Assembly (NCBI GenBank): GCA_009823395.1
Contig: CM020511.1
Location: 12,983,501 to 13,047,500, forward strand
Source: Thamnaconus septentrionalis
Lineage: Eukaryota; Chordata; Actinopteri; Tetraodontiformes; Monacanthidae
Direction of reading: 5' to 3'
DNA: 64,000 nt
Both the position numbers and the translations under genes were made by a program. The notes beneath the pieces were generated by a model. The model did not search any database. It was not told the origin of the DNA and worked only from the letters and a program-made list of their open reading frames with translations. Below are positions 39,016-51,699 of this stretch, one piece after another (position 1 is the stretch's first letter; every line of letters begins with the position of its first letter).

Positions 39016-42000
39016 TCAAGTTACGAAATCTAATTCTGCCTGAATGAAAAAGCTAACTATCACTAACTCCATTCAGGAGCTCCATCCAAATCACCTTTTT
39101 GCAACATAACTTCTGCTGGAGAAGCTGAACGAGAATCCACTTAGTGCCTCTTATGCTCACAGATTAATGGCAGGAACATGGCTTTTGTATTCTGAGTGGA
39201 CCTTGTTACACCATTTCTTCAAGGCCTGCTGAGCATTCTAATTTGGGGGGATAAAAACTACATGTTTTTAAATGGAGCCTCTGTGCCTCACGGCCTTGTA
39301 GAAAGCAATACAGGATGGCGTGATTGAGCTCCTCCCGGCTGGCTCCGCTCCCGCGCCTTGCTGCTGCGTTTCGGAGGTCATTACTCACCGTGACACCCTC
39401 TGCTGATCTACATCATATTGCCGAGCACTTTGAGTTGTTCCCTGCTGACCAGACGGCCTCGCAAAACAACCGCCGAGAGGATTGGCAGTCTTTGCTAGAT
39501 GCATCATCGGCGTTGTTAAAGTGCTTCTCTCAGCATCCAGATCCCTCGCTTCTTGTAAGTGTTTGAGGGCGACAAATAAAATGTACTTTTTCACTTTTAT
39601 GCTTTGACGTTTTGGTTGACTGACTATTGATCATGTTTAATTTGATTAATTTGATTGATCAATTTGAAGACTCACATTATGCAGGAATGATCTGCTATGG
39701 TTATGCCCCTCAGGTACAGCGGTCCAGGACTCCAGAACTGCGATAAACAACAGTGGGTCACAGTGCATCATGTTTTCCTGCGGCATTGTTTTCCTCTGGT
39801 TTCAATACAGCTCACGCGAAATTGGTGTACAGAGGCAGTGGAAAGAAGATAAAATTGCAGGGACCTGAAATTACTTTGTTTTCCTACAGTTATGCTCTCT
39901 AAATCTGAATCATTCCCCCCCTACACGCCTCATATTACATAACCACTCCAACTTCAGCGGATGACAAAAAGTCTCCACTGCTGTCAGAGCGTTATTTGAA
40001 CACAGTGGGGAAAGTATTAACATTTGCACTTTGCCACGGAGCCTCTGACAGCAGAGCAGAGTTGCAGAGAGAGTGAAGCTTGATCCATATGTTCACTGGC
40101 CAATGACTGCCTTGCAGTAAGCCATAGGTAGATCTTTACTTGAAAAATTAAACAATGTAGACTAAACTATGTGTGTGATCCATCAAATGTCAAGCTCTCA
40201 ATTTATATCTCTCATAAGTGTTTGATAAAAACTCTCTAAAAAGTCTTATCATCACTGCAGTGACTCAATGGAACTAATCTTTGTCATACAATTAAATACA
40301 ACCACAATCATTTTGATCACACTTGCTTTGCCTTTCTTCTTCTTTCTCTCCATTTCACCTGAAAGACAAACTGTGGCTCATTGCTGCCCCCTGGTCAACC
40401 TCCACAGAGATCAGAATTCGAACATAACGTAATGTTGTCTTACGCTTACTTAACTGAAAAATTCCGCAGACTTTCTCTCCACTGCCCAGTTATCTTCACG
40501 GAGACTTACATCTCTCCCACCACCAAGACAAATGAAATGTGTAATCCATCATACAAACGTATGGACTGGCTGGACACAAAAGGCAATCAAGCAAATATAT
40601 CCCCAGGGGGCAGCAACTGGCTAAAAGATGAGTAAGGACCACATTTGTTTGTCTACGTAAAAAGGAAAAAAGTTTGTTAGTTAATATGATGTGAGTTGAT
40701 TATATAAGATTATAAGTTTTATACATTGTATTCTTTCATAAGTATTTTTGTCTCCACAAAACAATGTAATGATCTAAATGAATCCATCCCTTTTATTAAT
40801 CAGAATTAATTCAAATGTTTAAATCATTTGACAGCACTTATTTTTAATTTATTTTTAACATCCATCCATGCATTTTCCAGGAGAGCTGCTGGATGATGGC
40901 AGGGTTACACACTACATAAGCCGCATCTGACCAACACAATGGTATCGAGAAAAAAAAATTGTTATGACAATCTAGTAAGAGACACATTTCAAGGGCTGTT
41001 TAGGTTGGGGCGTTCATGTGGAAAGTTAAACATGTCAGAGTGTTTGGGCCTGTTCCTGAGAGGGTTGACCAAATGGAAAAAAACAACCCATGTGCCCAAG
41101 TTATTACAGGGTTGGGTTTCATTTTTATTTCATTTATTTTTATATGATATCTTTATCTTATTTTTATATTGCCCCTTTAGCCCAGGATGTCTGTCTTAAA
41201 AAAGAGGTAATAAAGTAACGTTTGATTTTTATTATAGTGGCTTAAAATTTCAGCAGTACAACTCACATCTCGCTAATTTTAAAGCTGGGGTTAAGTAGCT
41301 TGTATCAGTCAAAAAATTTAAAATATATATATATTTTTTTGCTTCCTAAGAAATTGATTTTAGATAAATAAAAAGAAATTAAGGCAATTAACTTCTTGAA
41401 TGGGTCAATTTGAAGCATCAAACATGTCACTGTTCACACTGAAACTAGCAAAAGAGTATAAGAAGATCCACAGCAAAGCAAGAGAAGGTTTTACAAAGCT
41501 TGATGAGGTTTTGGTGCCATAGTCTAAACCAGGCTATTAAAAAAAATGTTTAATTTTCATCACATCATGTAAATGAATCTGAAATATATTTATTTCTGCA
41601 CACATTACTGAACACTTGGGAAAGTCATACAACAATCAAACATACCAAACCAATGTCAGCTCAAATACACAAGAGACAAGTAAGACATGAAAAGGGGAGA
41701 AAAAAAAAACATACACAAATTCCCTTTACTTCATTTTTTACTTACAAATTGTGAACATTCAGATAACTAGCCAAAACTGATAAAACACTCTGGTTTGGCT
41801 CTGTTTGAAATAATTCATACAACCATTCCATTCTGATAATACACAGTTTACTTTCCTCACACAATCTGTATAAAAGTGCAACAGAAAGAGGAGAGGAGAC
41901 TTGAAGATTGTGTCATTTTGCAAGGGCGTGTTGCCGTGACCTCAGATTTTGAGGTTTGATGATCGTAACATCCTTTACTAAGTTTTCAGGCCAAGCCTGT

Positions 42001-43793
42001 AAGACTTTAAGGCATTCGCTTATTTAAGAAACAAATAAAAGGCAGGGAGAAGGAACTCCTATGTGTCTAACTTTCAGGTTTAAGAGCAAATACAAGAGAG
42101 CTCTAGAGGCATGAGCCCAGCACCGGATGTGAGTGTTAGCACATGAATCATTCACTTGTGGCTTTAAAACACAACAAAAAGGCTCTTATACAAGTGTGTT
42201 GCAGGCTATAAAGGCATTAGTGGAAAACACAGGGTCTCTCCGAGACTGTCCTCATTGATCTGCTTTGCTGTGGAGTGCTGAGGAGTCAGCGCAGAAATCA
42301 CTGGCGTTCGCATTATGGGCTCCTCGCTGCGGAGGAAATGCTTCAGCGTGGTGAGCAAAGACAGGCTGCAAAGACATGACAGCTTGTGGCAGATATTGTT
42401 CGTCTGACCTCCAGATTCATGCAACTGACAAATGGAATATCATTATCCACGCATCTCTCATCAAACTCGTGGGTTATTTTTGGTGCACGGCCTGAATCAT
42501 GCCATTATTTTTCACGAACCCGCCAACCCCACCACCGAGAATCTTAATTTCTATGATTGAGCTTCAATATGTTCTCGTTTTTTCTGTCACTCGCCCAAAA
42601 GAGGAGCATGGGCTCCGTCAATGAAACTGACGACAAGGGATCTTAGTGACTCACTTCAGAGGGAAATCTCATGCAAATCTTACGACACATAAAGGGACAT
42701 TTAAATTATTAACTCTATTCTCTAAATAGACAATAGCAAAGGTCACTAAGGAAAGGTCAGAATATTATTAACATTTTACCTCCTCAACTGTCTACAAGCT
42801 GCTCTGCATTCAGTAAAAAAAGGAAAGAAAAAAAAACAAGCCAACAACCCAAGATGACCCGGAAAATCCTACGCACAGACGTCACTTGAACCCTTGTACA
42901 AGTCCAGCCGATATCTTGAGAAACACGTCCTCACGGTGTCTCCTCTGGCACGTGGCGGGTGTCAGCTCAGATCCGTCTTCGTTTGGGGGGACCGCTTGTT
43001 CATTAAGCCAAACACGGCTCAACAGGAGGGAGGCCACCGCGAGCGTGGCGCTGTACGACGTCATAAATCCACATTAGAGCGGCCGAGACATCGTGTGTGG
43101 CGGGGAGGTTGTCTGAGGGTGCGGCGAGGCTCGTGACAAGTGGTCCGAGGCTGCGGCGCAACGCTGACTCACCACAGTGTGGCCCATCAGAGAGATTGAG
43201 TGCTTTTCTGTCGTCGACTTGTGAGACCAAAAAAAAAAAATCCACATAATGATTTCGGTTTACAAAACGTGCCCCCGTGTAGCTACCATTTACATAGCAG
43301 GCTCTTTTTTTCCGATGGAAAGGTCAGTGGCTGAGGCAGCTTGCCAGGTGTTTGTGGAGCAGCAGAGCCGTGCGGTGCAGTGAATGTAATTACGCCACTC
43401 TGGCGATCTGATAACCCGCCAGTCTGTCTCTCAACGCAGGGAAAGTGCTCCGGCATATTAAATGTGGCTCAATAAACATGGCTGTGAGAAGGGGTAGCGG
43501 TGTCTGAGTGAGCGGTGTTCGGGAACGGGCCAGTGGTCAGGGCCATGTTTGACTGTTGATCCAGCTGGTGTGATTCTTATTTGTTATCTGAAAAAGGAAT
43601 TTGAATGTTTGCTCTGCAATTAATCGTGTTCTTCACGTTGCCTGTGTGGCTTCTCTGCAGTTCAACTTCCTTCCAAAGTCCAAAGATAGGCAACGTAGTC
43701 CGTAAAAGTTCCTAAAGTCTAACCTTTATTGAACAATTTTTTTTTTGTTTTTCACTTTTTACATGTTTGTACTGCAGTCTTCCAGATTCCAAA

Positions 43794-43975
43794 GAATGCC
43801 ACCGGATGCCATTGGTCAGGTGCCTTTATCAGTTGATGATGCAGATGCGTAGTTGCCCTGTTGGATGTGACAGAGCGTAAGCTCCATTGACTCTGCCTCC
43901 ATGATCCAGCCATCCATTGAACCATTTTTAGCTGATATAGGCACGTCACCAATGACATCCGGTGACACTTCTTCC
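43794..43975. repeat. Imperfect inverted repeat, possible short MITE
   Basis: The left arm GCCACCGGATGCCATTGGTC (continuing AGGTGCCTTTATCAG) and the reverse complement of the right arm GTCACCGGATGTCATTGGTG (continuing ACGTGCCTATATCAG) match over about 36 bases with few differences, separated by roughly 100 bases. No target duplication is evident, so whether it is a mobile element is uncertain. Confidence 0.55.
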
Positions 43976-46900
43976 ACAACACACTGTTAAGTTGAACTTA
44001 CCTCTTGTCGAGGCAAGCCATAAGTAGAAAATAAAGCCTTTAATGTTATTCCTTTCTTTGAAAATATGGCCAAGTCTATTACCTGTGGAGCTAATGTCTT
44101 GAAGAAGAAGTAGCTCCCACCTCTTTCTCCCTAAAAGAAGGATTGGTCCAGTCAAATTCCCACCGGCTGAAAAATGGGAGAATTCAGAAATGAAATAAAG
44201 TGATCCAGTTATTTCACAATAGTAGGCTGGGTTATCTAACACGTTGGGGTACTACAGTTTGGTTTTTTGTTTTTTATCATTATGATACTGTTTTCATACG
44301 TTGCAACTGTGTATTTTATTAAATACAGTACAGTCCATATAACACTCTTAGAATCATTGGTTTATTTTGCGTAACATGAAAGACACCTTTGTTCTTTGAT
44401 TTGGGATACTACACCTACTGTCTGAGAAGCTAAAGAAGAGGAACAAAAGTCTCCCATCTGCAGTTAAAGCCACAGATTACATGAAGAGTGGAACATAATT
44501 GGCTGCAGTAGCTTCTTTCTGCATATTGGACAGTGATCCCTGTCTGGCAAGAGACAGAACTCGACTTCAGAAAGGAGAGTTCTTGGGGTTAATCTCCTAG
44601 AGTTACAGCTCACTTTTCAGTACCATCATTGTCATCGCAGAGCTTCATCTGTTCTCGTCGATGAGGGGTTTCATTCATTAATGTCAAAAATGGTCACATA
44701 ACTTTATAGAAATGAAACACCTGTGAATCTACCCTTTAATCTGCTACAACTAGTATGACATAGTCAAATAGAATCCAGCCACTCACACCCATTTAACACA
44801 TGCTTTAGTGAGACGTGACACTAGTATCTGTACTCACAGTAAATGAAATTAGACAATTCAGACAGAAAGGCAGCCTTGGAATAGAAAGAATATTTCAGTC
44901 TGCTCTCACATAAAAGTCAGGTCTCAGAAGGCAAGCCCGCTCCTGTCTTGAAATGAGCTTCAGACGACAGTTACAGCAGGGGGCTGCGAGGCCGTCTGCC
45001 TCCGTGGATCTTAGCTTGCACCATAAGTCAACGACTGGCCATTTAGATGTCAAAGCTGTTTGGAGAGGGGTGCTAACAAGCACAAAGGGACCACCGAGTG
45101 AAGGTGTCGCCATGCTAACGGAGAGGGAGCGCTCCCACAATCTGTTTTACTCTCCTATCTTTACAGCGGTTCTCCCACTCTCCTCTCCCTCAGCTTTCTT
45201 TCTTTAGTTTTCTCCTCTTCCCCTTCATCCCCCCACTGTAATTACACCTGCTCCGTCAAGCATAGCTCCAGGCGTGGCTGGGCAACGTCAATTGTTGGTA
45301 GAAAATCTGCAGAGAACGCAAGGAGGAGCACTACTTACAGTGAGTCTCCGTGGAAACAGACTGTAAGCAGCCTGCACCTGTATGGCCCCTCTCGGGATAA
45401 AGCAGTAAGGAAGGCTCACCTGGGGGAGTCATGCATGAAGTGAGACCGTTCGTTTGTCCAAATGAGGCAGCAACAATTACAAAACCTGTAGTGTGGAAAC
45501 ATTTACCGTCAAACAAATAGGAATTAGGCGTGTCTCAAAGACTGCAATCAACGCACAGTCAGAATAGCACGAGATAATTAGGGGAAGAATTGAGAGTGCG
45601 ATCACCCGAACGGGAGCTTGACAAAACGCACCTTACACAGCTGCTACACGCTCTTTGTATCCAGCACTGGCAATTCTGTGTCTCTGGCAGATTCGCAGGC
45701 AGGGTTAAGTGTGAAAGTGGAGGCGCAACAACACGCCTTGGGCCCTCTGAGACAGTGGAGTGACTGCTGTGTTTTTTGCGGGAGACACGCAGAGCATTTA
45801 CACCAGCCAAAGCGGCAGACTGCATGGATCGTGTTACACAGCGTCAAATCAAAATAACTACACAATGGGCCAACAAAATTATGGCAGCCACCGATGGCAG
45901 AAATTCCTCGAAAAAGGACGCAGCGCACGACCCTGAAGGCGTGCTCAGACCAAAAGTACTGAAACCTCCATCCCCCCAAGAATACATACGAAATCAATGT
46001 ACGAACGTGATTACACGCGATTCTCGCACCAGAAGCAATGTGATTTACCAGATGAGGCGTCTACTGCTTCAGCTTTTTTGTGCAACGATTCTAGTAGCGT
46101 AGGAGCACCCAATTTCTCTACAATACCAGTGCTATGTTTCATACAGACCTCATGCGCCTCTGGATGATGTCATGAACACAGACACAACGGCGACCTGTAC
46201 AGCAAATATATATTGCAGCGACGGTGGTTATGTCAGCCACGGTCAGCAAGGGCAGCAATGGATTTAGAATTGTGCAGGCTCGCATCATTGCATTCCACGT
46301 TTAACAGAACGATCCAAAACATGATCCATTTATGACTGAGCAACGCAACACTGGCGATTCCGGTGTTCGCTTTTGGCCTGAACACACATTTAAGCACTTC
46401 GCACATATCACACTGCTTCATATTCACGTGTGTTTGCGGGCACTTCACACATAAGGGGACCCAGCATAATCAATCAGATTTCCTCCTCGTCCTGTTGCCC
46501 TTGTTTCTTATATCAAATACGCGACAACAAAGTGTTGCTGCAAGACACCAGGGAGTATCTGTGCTGTTCTCTCCTGCAAGTGACATGTAGCTGCAGGCTA
46601 TCCAAGGCTAAGCCGTTAAAAGATTGTTTTGGTGTTTGCGCGGAAGAGTGGGGGGGTATTATTATCCATCTCGTCGCTCTTCAAAAAGGCCAAGGAAGTT
46701 CACAGTCGCTCCTGTGCGCAGACACAACAAACAGCTCCATTAATTTAGGCTGCCAGACGGCAACACGGAATGCAATGCTCTTCAAAGGGACACTACATAT
46801 AAATAATGCATCTAAATATGTGGGCAGAGAATATAAGGGTAGGGCTTGATTGAATTTGAGTAATGAAAAAAAAAAACCAACAACAGTCTTTTGGCATACG

Positions 46901-47030
46901 CTAGTTCTGCTAAAATAGGGTTTGTGAAGAGAGCAAAGCCTCTCGAGCTAATTTCCATAATACCTCTGTGTGCTCCGCAAGAATCTAGAGTTCAATTTCC
47001 CTTCATTAACATGTGCCACGAAACGGCATA

Positions 47031-47033
<3 letters not shown>

Positions 47034-47069
<36 letters not shown>
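47034..47069. repeat. Poly(T) run of 36 bases
   Basis: An uninterrupted T homopolymer. It may be the poly(A) tail of an old reverse-strand insertion, but no element body is recognisable next to it. Confidence 0.9.
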
Positions 47070-47071
<2 letters not shown>

Positions 47072-47561
47072 AGCTGGAGTATATTGAAAAGCTTTCGCTG
47101 TCTACTGGAGTCTGGGACTGTTGGATGTGAAACCTGCCCACTGGCCGCGGTTCACACACTTTATTTTGAGGAATTCTCGGCGGAGCCAGGCTATTTATCA
47201 GATTCACAGCAGGAAGCAAACTGGATGAGAGTTAACTGTTGGCAACAATTAAACCTCCAGACAAACAGAAGCAGCTCATTTAAATGTTCACAGCGTGCCA
47301 GCCTCTACTCGATTTCTAAATTTGAAATTTATCCCTTCATCAAGTCACTTGTTGACGAAAATAGCGCTCAGGGCGTTACCATGGAGTTTTACATGCCGTC
47401 CAACTCGTTGGCAGTTAGGTGCAAAAGTTAGTTATCATCATATCAAACAGTGTCAACAGCCTTGGGAATCAAATCAAATCAATCCCTTCCTTGCAAAAGA
47501 CTCCACTTTTGAAGATTAAAAAGGTCCTCAGTTCGGACATGAACTGGCAACCCGAGGGCAT

Positions 47562-47567
47562 TTTATT
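47562..47567 (-). terminator. Candidate TPBG poly(A) signal
   Basis: TTTATT on the plus strand reads AATAAA on the minus strand, about 620 bases downstream of the TPBG stop. It is the first canonical signal that I see in that direction, giving a 3' UTR of roughly 48183-47545. Confidence 0.45.
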
Positions 47568-48183
47568 TAGCTGAATATCTTCACAGAGGATTAAAAGGGC
47601 AATTACATCCAATGACAATATCCAAAAAAACTATGCAACATGTATGATTATCATTCGAAAAAGTCATATATCACAAAGTCACATGTTAAAAAGAACACAC
47701 TCTTGAACAGGCAGTATAGCATTTCTCTGAAGCAGAGGCATAATGAGAGGGGTGCAATGACCAACACAGGAGCTTTTTTTTTTTTTTGACAGTCTTCCCT
47801 TCAAAAGAATGGAGTCAACGTTCTCCGTCTGTTTGCACTTTTGGTCGAGTAAAAAAAAAAATCAAACAAATCACTCTTGCAACCTTCACCACGATTCGTC
47901 GTCCATGCAATGTTACACAGAAGAAACACCGTTGACATCACAGCCACCAGCTACTTCTAGGGCATGCTGCAGGGACTGAGTGGAGATTGCGGCGGGGTTG
48001 GGAGGAGGTCAGTTAGGAGCAGTGATAGATGTCAAGTCTGAGCGGCATCATTGGAGAAAAAAAGGGGGAAAGGCGAAAAGGGGAAGGAAGACTTTCATGC
48101 GAGCCATAACAGTACAAGTCATGTGGGAATCTCAGTGCGGGCGTTCGGGACAGCTCCCCCCAAGCCCACATCACACCTCCGTC

Positions 48184-49251
48184 TCACACGTCCGAATTGA
48201 TGCTCAGGTTGGCCAAGCGGGCGTCAGAGTTTATCTCGTACCTGTAATGGTACCCCTCCATATGGTCCCTGCATGCGTCCCTGATGTTGTACATCCACCG
48301 CTTGATGCCGTTCCTGTTCAGGTATAGCACCAGCAGGAATATGACGCCGATCAGCGCCAGCACCAGCCCCAGGAAGACGTAGGACGTCTCCAGCACGCTC
48401 TCCATGTTGCCCAGACACTTCAGCTGGGAATACTGGAGATGGAGGAGGTGGCGGCGCCTCAGGGCGGTGGGGTCGGCGCAGGTCAGGTTGTCAACGTCGA
48501 CCACCTGTGTGGTGTTTTTCAACCACGACAGGGTTTCCTCAATGAGACAGTCGCAGTGCCAGGGGTTCCCTGACATTAGGACGCGGAGCCCTGGCTTCCG
48601 GTTGAACTCAGCCACGACGGAAGGAGGCAAATTCCTCAGGCTGTTGTCCCGCAGGTCGAGGTCGCGCAGGGCCGGCGCCCTCAGGGTCCCGTTCTGAAGT
48701 GAGACGATGGAGCTGTTCCGCAGGCTGAGGCTGACCAGGCCGGGCAGGCTGGAGAACAGGCTGTCAGGGGGGACAAAGATGTCGATGTTGGAGAGATCCA
48801 AGACGGTCAGCTGGAAGAGGTTCCCGCTCTGCAGGGCGACCAGAGCGCCATCCATGTAGGTGTAATTGTGGAAGGACATGCTGAGGTTCAGGAGCTCCAG
48901 CGTGTTGTTGAGGGGGAACGCGCTCTCGTTGAAATTCTTGATCTCGTTGTCGCTCAGGTCCAGCCGTGCCAGGCTCGGCAAGTTGTCGAACGCCTTGGCG
49001 TCGACGACCTCCAACTCGTTCCCGCTCAGGTTGAGATCCGTCAGGTGCTCCATCGGGGTCGGGAAAGAGTCCTCGCCGATGCGGTAGATGCGGTTCCCCG
49101 TGACGACCAGAGATTTGGTGTCGGCGGGTAAGGAATGCGGAATGAAGTCCAAGTTCTGGTTTTGGCACGTCACGGTTTGAGAGAGGCACACGCACTCATC
49201 CGGGCAGCCGCGGCAGGACAGAGCGAGGGCAAGGAGCACGAGCAGGCGCAT
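48184..49251 (-). CDS. tpbg: TPBG (trophoblast glycoprotein, 5T4), complete single-exon coding region
   Basis: A type I leucine-rich-repeat surface glycoprotein that modulates Wnt and chemokine signalling. It has 355 residues: signal peptide MRLLVLLALALSCRG (1-15), cysteine-rich LRR N-cap (CPDECVC, from 16), leucine-rich repeats (about 45-240, e.g. HLTDLNLSGNELEVV, LARLDLSDNEIKNF, LVSLSLRNSSIVSL, LRDLDLRDNSLRNL), C-cap (NPWHCDC ... LTCADP ... LKC), one membrane helix near 289-311 and a 44-residue tail. The tail (IRDACRDHMEGYHYRYEIN ... NSDV) is the hallmark of TPBG and ends in SDV, the PDZ ligand known to bind GIPC in mammals. At least seven N-X-S/T sites are visible. The human protein is longer (420), mainly in its N-terminal linker and a loop between repeats. 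ATG 49251 is preferred because the signal peptide starts there; an in-frame ATG at 49305 would add 18 residues. Teleosts can have two copies, and which one this is cannot be told. Confidence 0.95.
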   Translation of the reverse strand: MRLLVLLALALSCRGCPDECVCLSQTVTCQNQNLDFIPHSLPADTKSLVVTGNRIYRIGEDSFPTPMEHLTDLNLSGNELEVVDAKAFDNLPSLARLDLSDNEIKNFNESAFPLNNTLELLNLSMSFHNYTYMDGALVALQSGNLFQLTVLDLSNIDIFVPPDSLFSSLPGLVSLSLRNSSIVSLQNGTLRAPALRDLDLRDNSLRNLPPSVVAEFNRKPGLRVLMSGNPWHCDCLIEETLSWLKNTTQVVDVDNLTCADPTALRRRHLLHLQYSQLKCLGNMESVLETSYVFLGLVLALIGVIFLLVLYLNRNGIKRWMYNIRDACRDHMEGYHYRYEINSDARLANLSINSDV

Positions 49252-49900
49252 CGTCGTCGACTCGTGCGCCGGTGCTCCTCGGCATCGTCCGCAAGGCGGG
49301 CGCATCTCGGAATGGTGAGAGGGTGGGAGGGTGGTGGGGGATCTGTCGGCGCAGTCCGTGCGTAAAGACCGCTTTCCGGGAATCCACGTCGCTCACCCCC
49401 CCGCCTCCTTCCACCGGAATCAGGCGGAAAAGTTTTTCAACTGCGTTCCACGCGCTCGTGCGCCCTCAACTTAGACTTCAGATTCCACGAGGCCACCTCC
49501 CAAACATCCTCCTGTTGAATAAATCTACATTTCCACAGAGAAAACTGCGATCACGACGACGCTGCTGCTGCTGCTGCTGCTCGGAAACTTCGGTTTTTCT
49601 TCTTGTGCGCATCCGTAACCCCGCCGAGTGTCGATTCGAACGACGCGATTCACGTCTTCACGAGTCTACACAAAAGTATCTCGTCCGGCTTCCCAAACGA
49701 TAAAACTCACTTGCGGCGGAGCCCCTAAAAGGTGCCATGGATCGCTGTTCGACTCGGCGTGTGGGTTGGAAATCTGGTGGTGAGAAAGACTAAACACGGC
49801 GGCAGCAGTGTGCAGACCTCTGTAAGGAGGGAACATACCATTTCTCCGCCGACGAGGGTGACACGAAAACTCTTACGAGTTGATACGATATTTTCAATTA
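49252..49900 (-). promoter_or_regulatory. Presumed TPBG 5' UTR and promoter
   Basis: The block upstream of the TPBG start is GC-rich with many CpG, unlike the AT-rich DNA on either side, as expected of a CpG-island promoter. It includes a (CTG) repeat at 49561-49581. No TATA box or splice site was confidently placed; mammalian TPBG has a 5' UTR intron, so the true start may lie further upstream. Confidence 0.5.
49558..49581. repeat. (CTG)n / (CAG)n repeat beside TPBG
   Basis: About eight CTG units on the plus strand, CAG in the direction of TPBG transcription, in the presumed 5' UTR or promoter. Confidence 0.85.
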
Positions 49901-50390
49901 GTCTAACCTCCTTCTTATAAACTCATACTGGGTTAAAATATCAACATTAATGCAAATACCATAAGCCGGAAGAAAGGAAATCGTGAAGAATATCTCTTCC
50001 AAATGGATCCAGTCCACTGACTGGTTGTCAGAGCACCTTCAGGGGTCCCGGAGGGTGCTCCAGTGACGTCCCAGGCGTTCTGGAGAATAACCCGGCTCAA
50101 GTCCCTGGATTCACTACGCACTACGCAATTTTGCTGAATACATAAATATAAACAGAAGTAGTTGTTCTTTGTCGGGCTAATACCATCTCTTTTGCTATTA
50201 CTAATGTGACTGTCTTCCACTGCACTCAGTGTTCTTAGTAAGATATGATGCTAAGTGAATCCTGAAACTATTTACAAGCTTGAACTTATAAATTGCCTTG
50301 GGGATAACTATAAATAAAACAAAACAATAAATACTTAAGGCTTACATTGTCACAATCATAAGTGTATGGGGAAGGTTTGGTAAAAGCAGA

Positions 50391-50470
<80 letters not shown>
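50391..50470. repeat. (TATC)n microsatellite, about 20 units
   Basis: An uninterrupted 80-base run of the tetranucleotide CTAT. Confidence 0.95.
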
Positions 50471-51007
50471 GTTTTATTTAAAAACAACAATAATAGTTTT
50501 GGTTATAACATTGACTTTAGAAGAAAAGAAAAAGAGTGGGCTCTAAACTCTATTTTAACTCCATGTATTTATAAAGCATGTGAAGCAAATGTAAAATTTA
50601 ACCATTGTCAAGGTAAACCAGAAAAAGTAAATAGTTACTCATTCTATCCCCTTTTTGGTTTTGACTTCACTTCATGAATTATATTGAGTAACAAATTTTG
50701 TAGTTGTTGGACATCATGGAATGACATTTCAGCAATGCCCTGGATTATTTCTGCTATTCCTTTTGTAAAATCACACAAAAGTGTTTGCTGTTTAGGAAAC
50801 ATTGCAGGAAAAATGTGAACGTGTTTATGCATGAATGGTGACAGAGGGCGTGCTCATCAATATGTCATATTGGGAAACCTCGGTGTAGATCCCAGTGTAA
50901 CCTTAGCTTTACCGTTTTTTGACCCCTTCCTATTCTCAGTGTAGGTCAATGTGACAGTCATCCATGTAATGCCATGAAACCTACATTGAAGCTGAAAGCG
51001 ATACTCC

Positions 51008-51032
51008 ACACACACACACACACACACACACA
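51008..51032. repeat. (CA)n microsatellite
   Basis: A CA run of about 25 bases immediately before the hairpin at 51038. Confidence 0.9.
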
Positions 51033-51037
51033 CCCAA

Positions 51038-51069
51038 GTTTACTCTGAGACCAGTGACTCAGAGTAAAC
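51038..51069. repeat. Perfect hairpin, 12-bp arms with 8-base loop
   Basis: GTTTACTCTGAG and CTCAGAGTAAAC are exact reverse complements around ACCAGTGA, directly beside the CA microsatellite. Confidence 0.85.
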
Positions 51070-51699
51070 TAAATTCCTCCTAGTTTTATTTTGAGTTGTA
51101 TGATGTCCAAATGCATTTAATAAGGAGCCAACATATTTGTTACTACTTTAGATTTTTATCAAATAATTACAATTCTGCCTTTTTTGGGAAAAATCTTTTC
51201 AGCATTGCTCTGAACACCCCAAAGCTTCCCTGAACCTTTCATAGGAATATTAACAGTTATTTTGGAAGTATGGAGATTTTTTTTTTTTTTTTTTTTTTAA
51301 CCTTTTAGTCTTTCATTATTCAGTACAAATGTTATGGGTGGGTAATTTTGGCAAATAACGCAATTCTTACACGTGGTGAATTGTGAATCCTGATCCATTT
51401 ACGAGGAAATAAACATAGGCCTTGTCTGAAAACAACATTTTTCCAACTGCATGGGCAAAAATGTTATTAGAAATCAAAATAGAGACACTATGACTAGGAC
51501 ACCAAAGGTTGTAGTGATATTTACAACAATAAAATATTCCAATCCTACAATCTGTACGCCAATAAAGAAAATGTTTTTTTTTTTTTTTTTGTATAAAGTC
51601 AAATTATAGCATTGATGGCATATGTTAGATCATAGGTTCCCTGAATATAATCTAAACGATCTAAGTAATACAGTTAATAAATAAATAATGAAATAAAGT

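Larger units (their letters stand above)
32201..41000. other. Intergenic DNA, middle of the UBE3D-TPBG gap
   Basis: No gene found. It contains two copies of a tRNA-derived SINE in opposite orientations (36118-36365 and 37446-37690), a retroelement tail near 32.3 kb, alternating CA/CG sequence near 37.1 kb, TA-rich tracts at 35.36-35.42 and 38.96-39.01 kb, and unique sequence. Long overlapping minus-strand open frames at 32.6-33.2 kb have no recognisable product. Confidence 0.55.
41001..47550. other. Intergenic DNA, TPBG-proximal part of the gap
   Basis: No gene found. It holds an inverted-repeat structure at 43794-43975, a poly(T) run at 47034-47069 and otherwise unique sequence. Open frames such as those at 45.6-46.1 kb carry no domain that I recognise. 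Confidence 0.55.

Noticed and set aside
45776..46102. 108-residue plus-strand open frame in the TPBG-proximal gap
   Set aside because: No recognisable motif, opposite-strand frames are also open, and no splice context is seen.
48764..49195. 143-residue minus-strand frame inside TPBG
   Set aside because: It is an alternative-frame shadow of the TPBG coding region, open because the gene is GC-rich.
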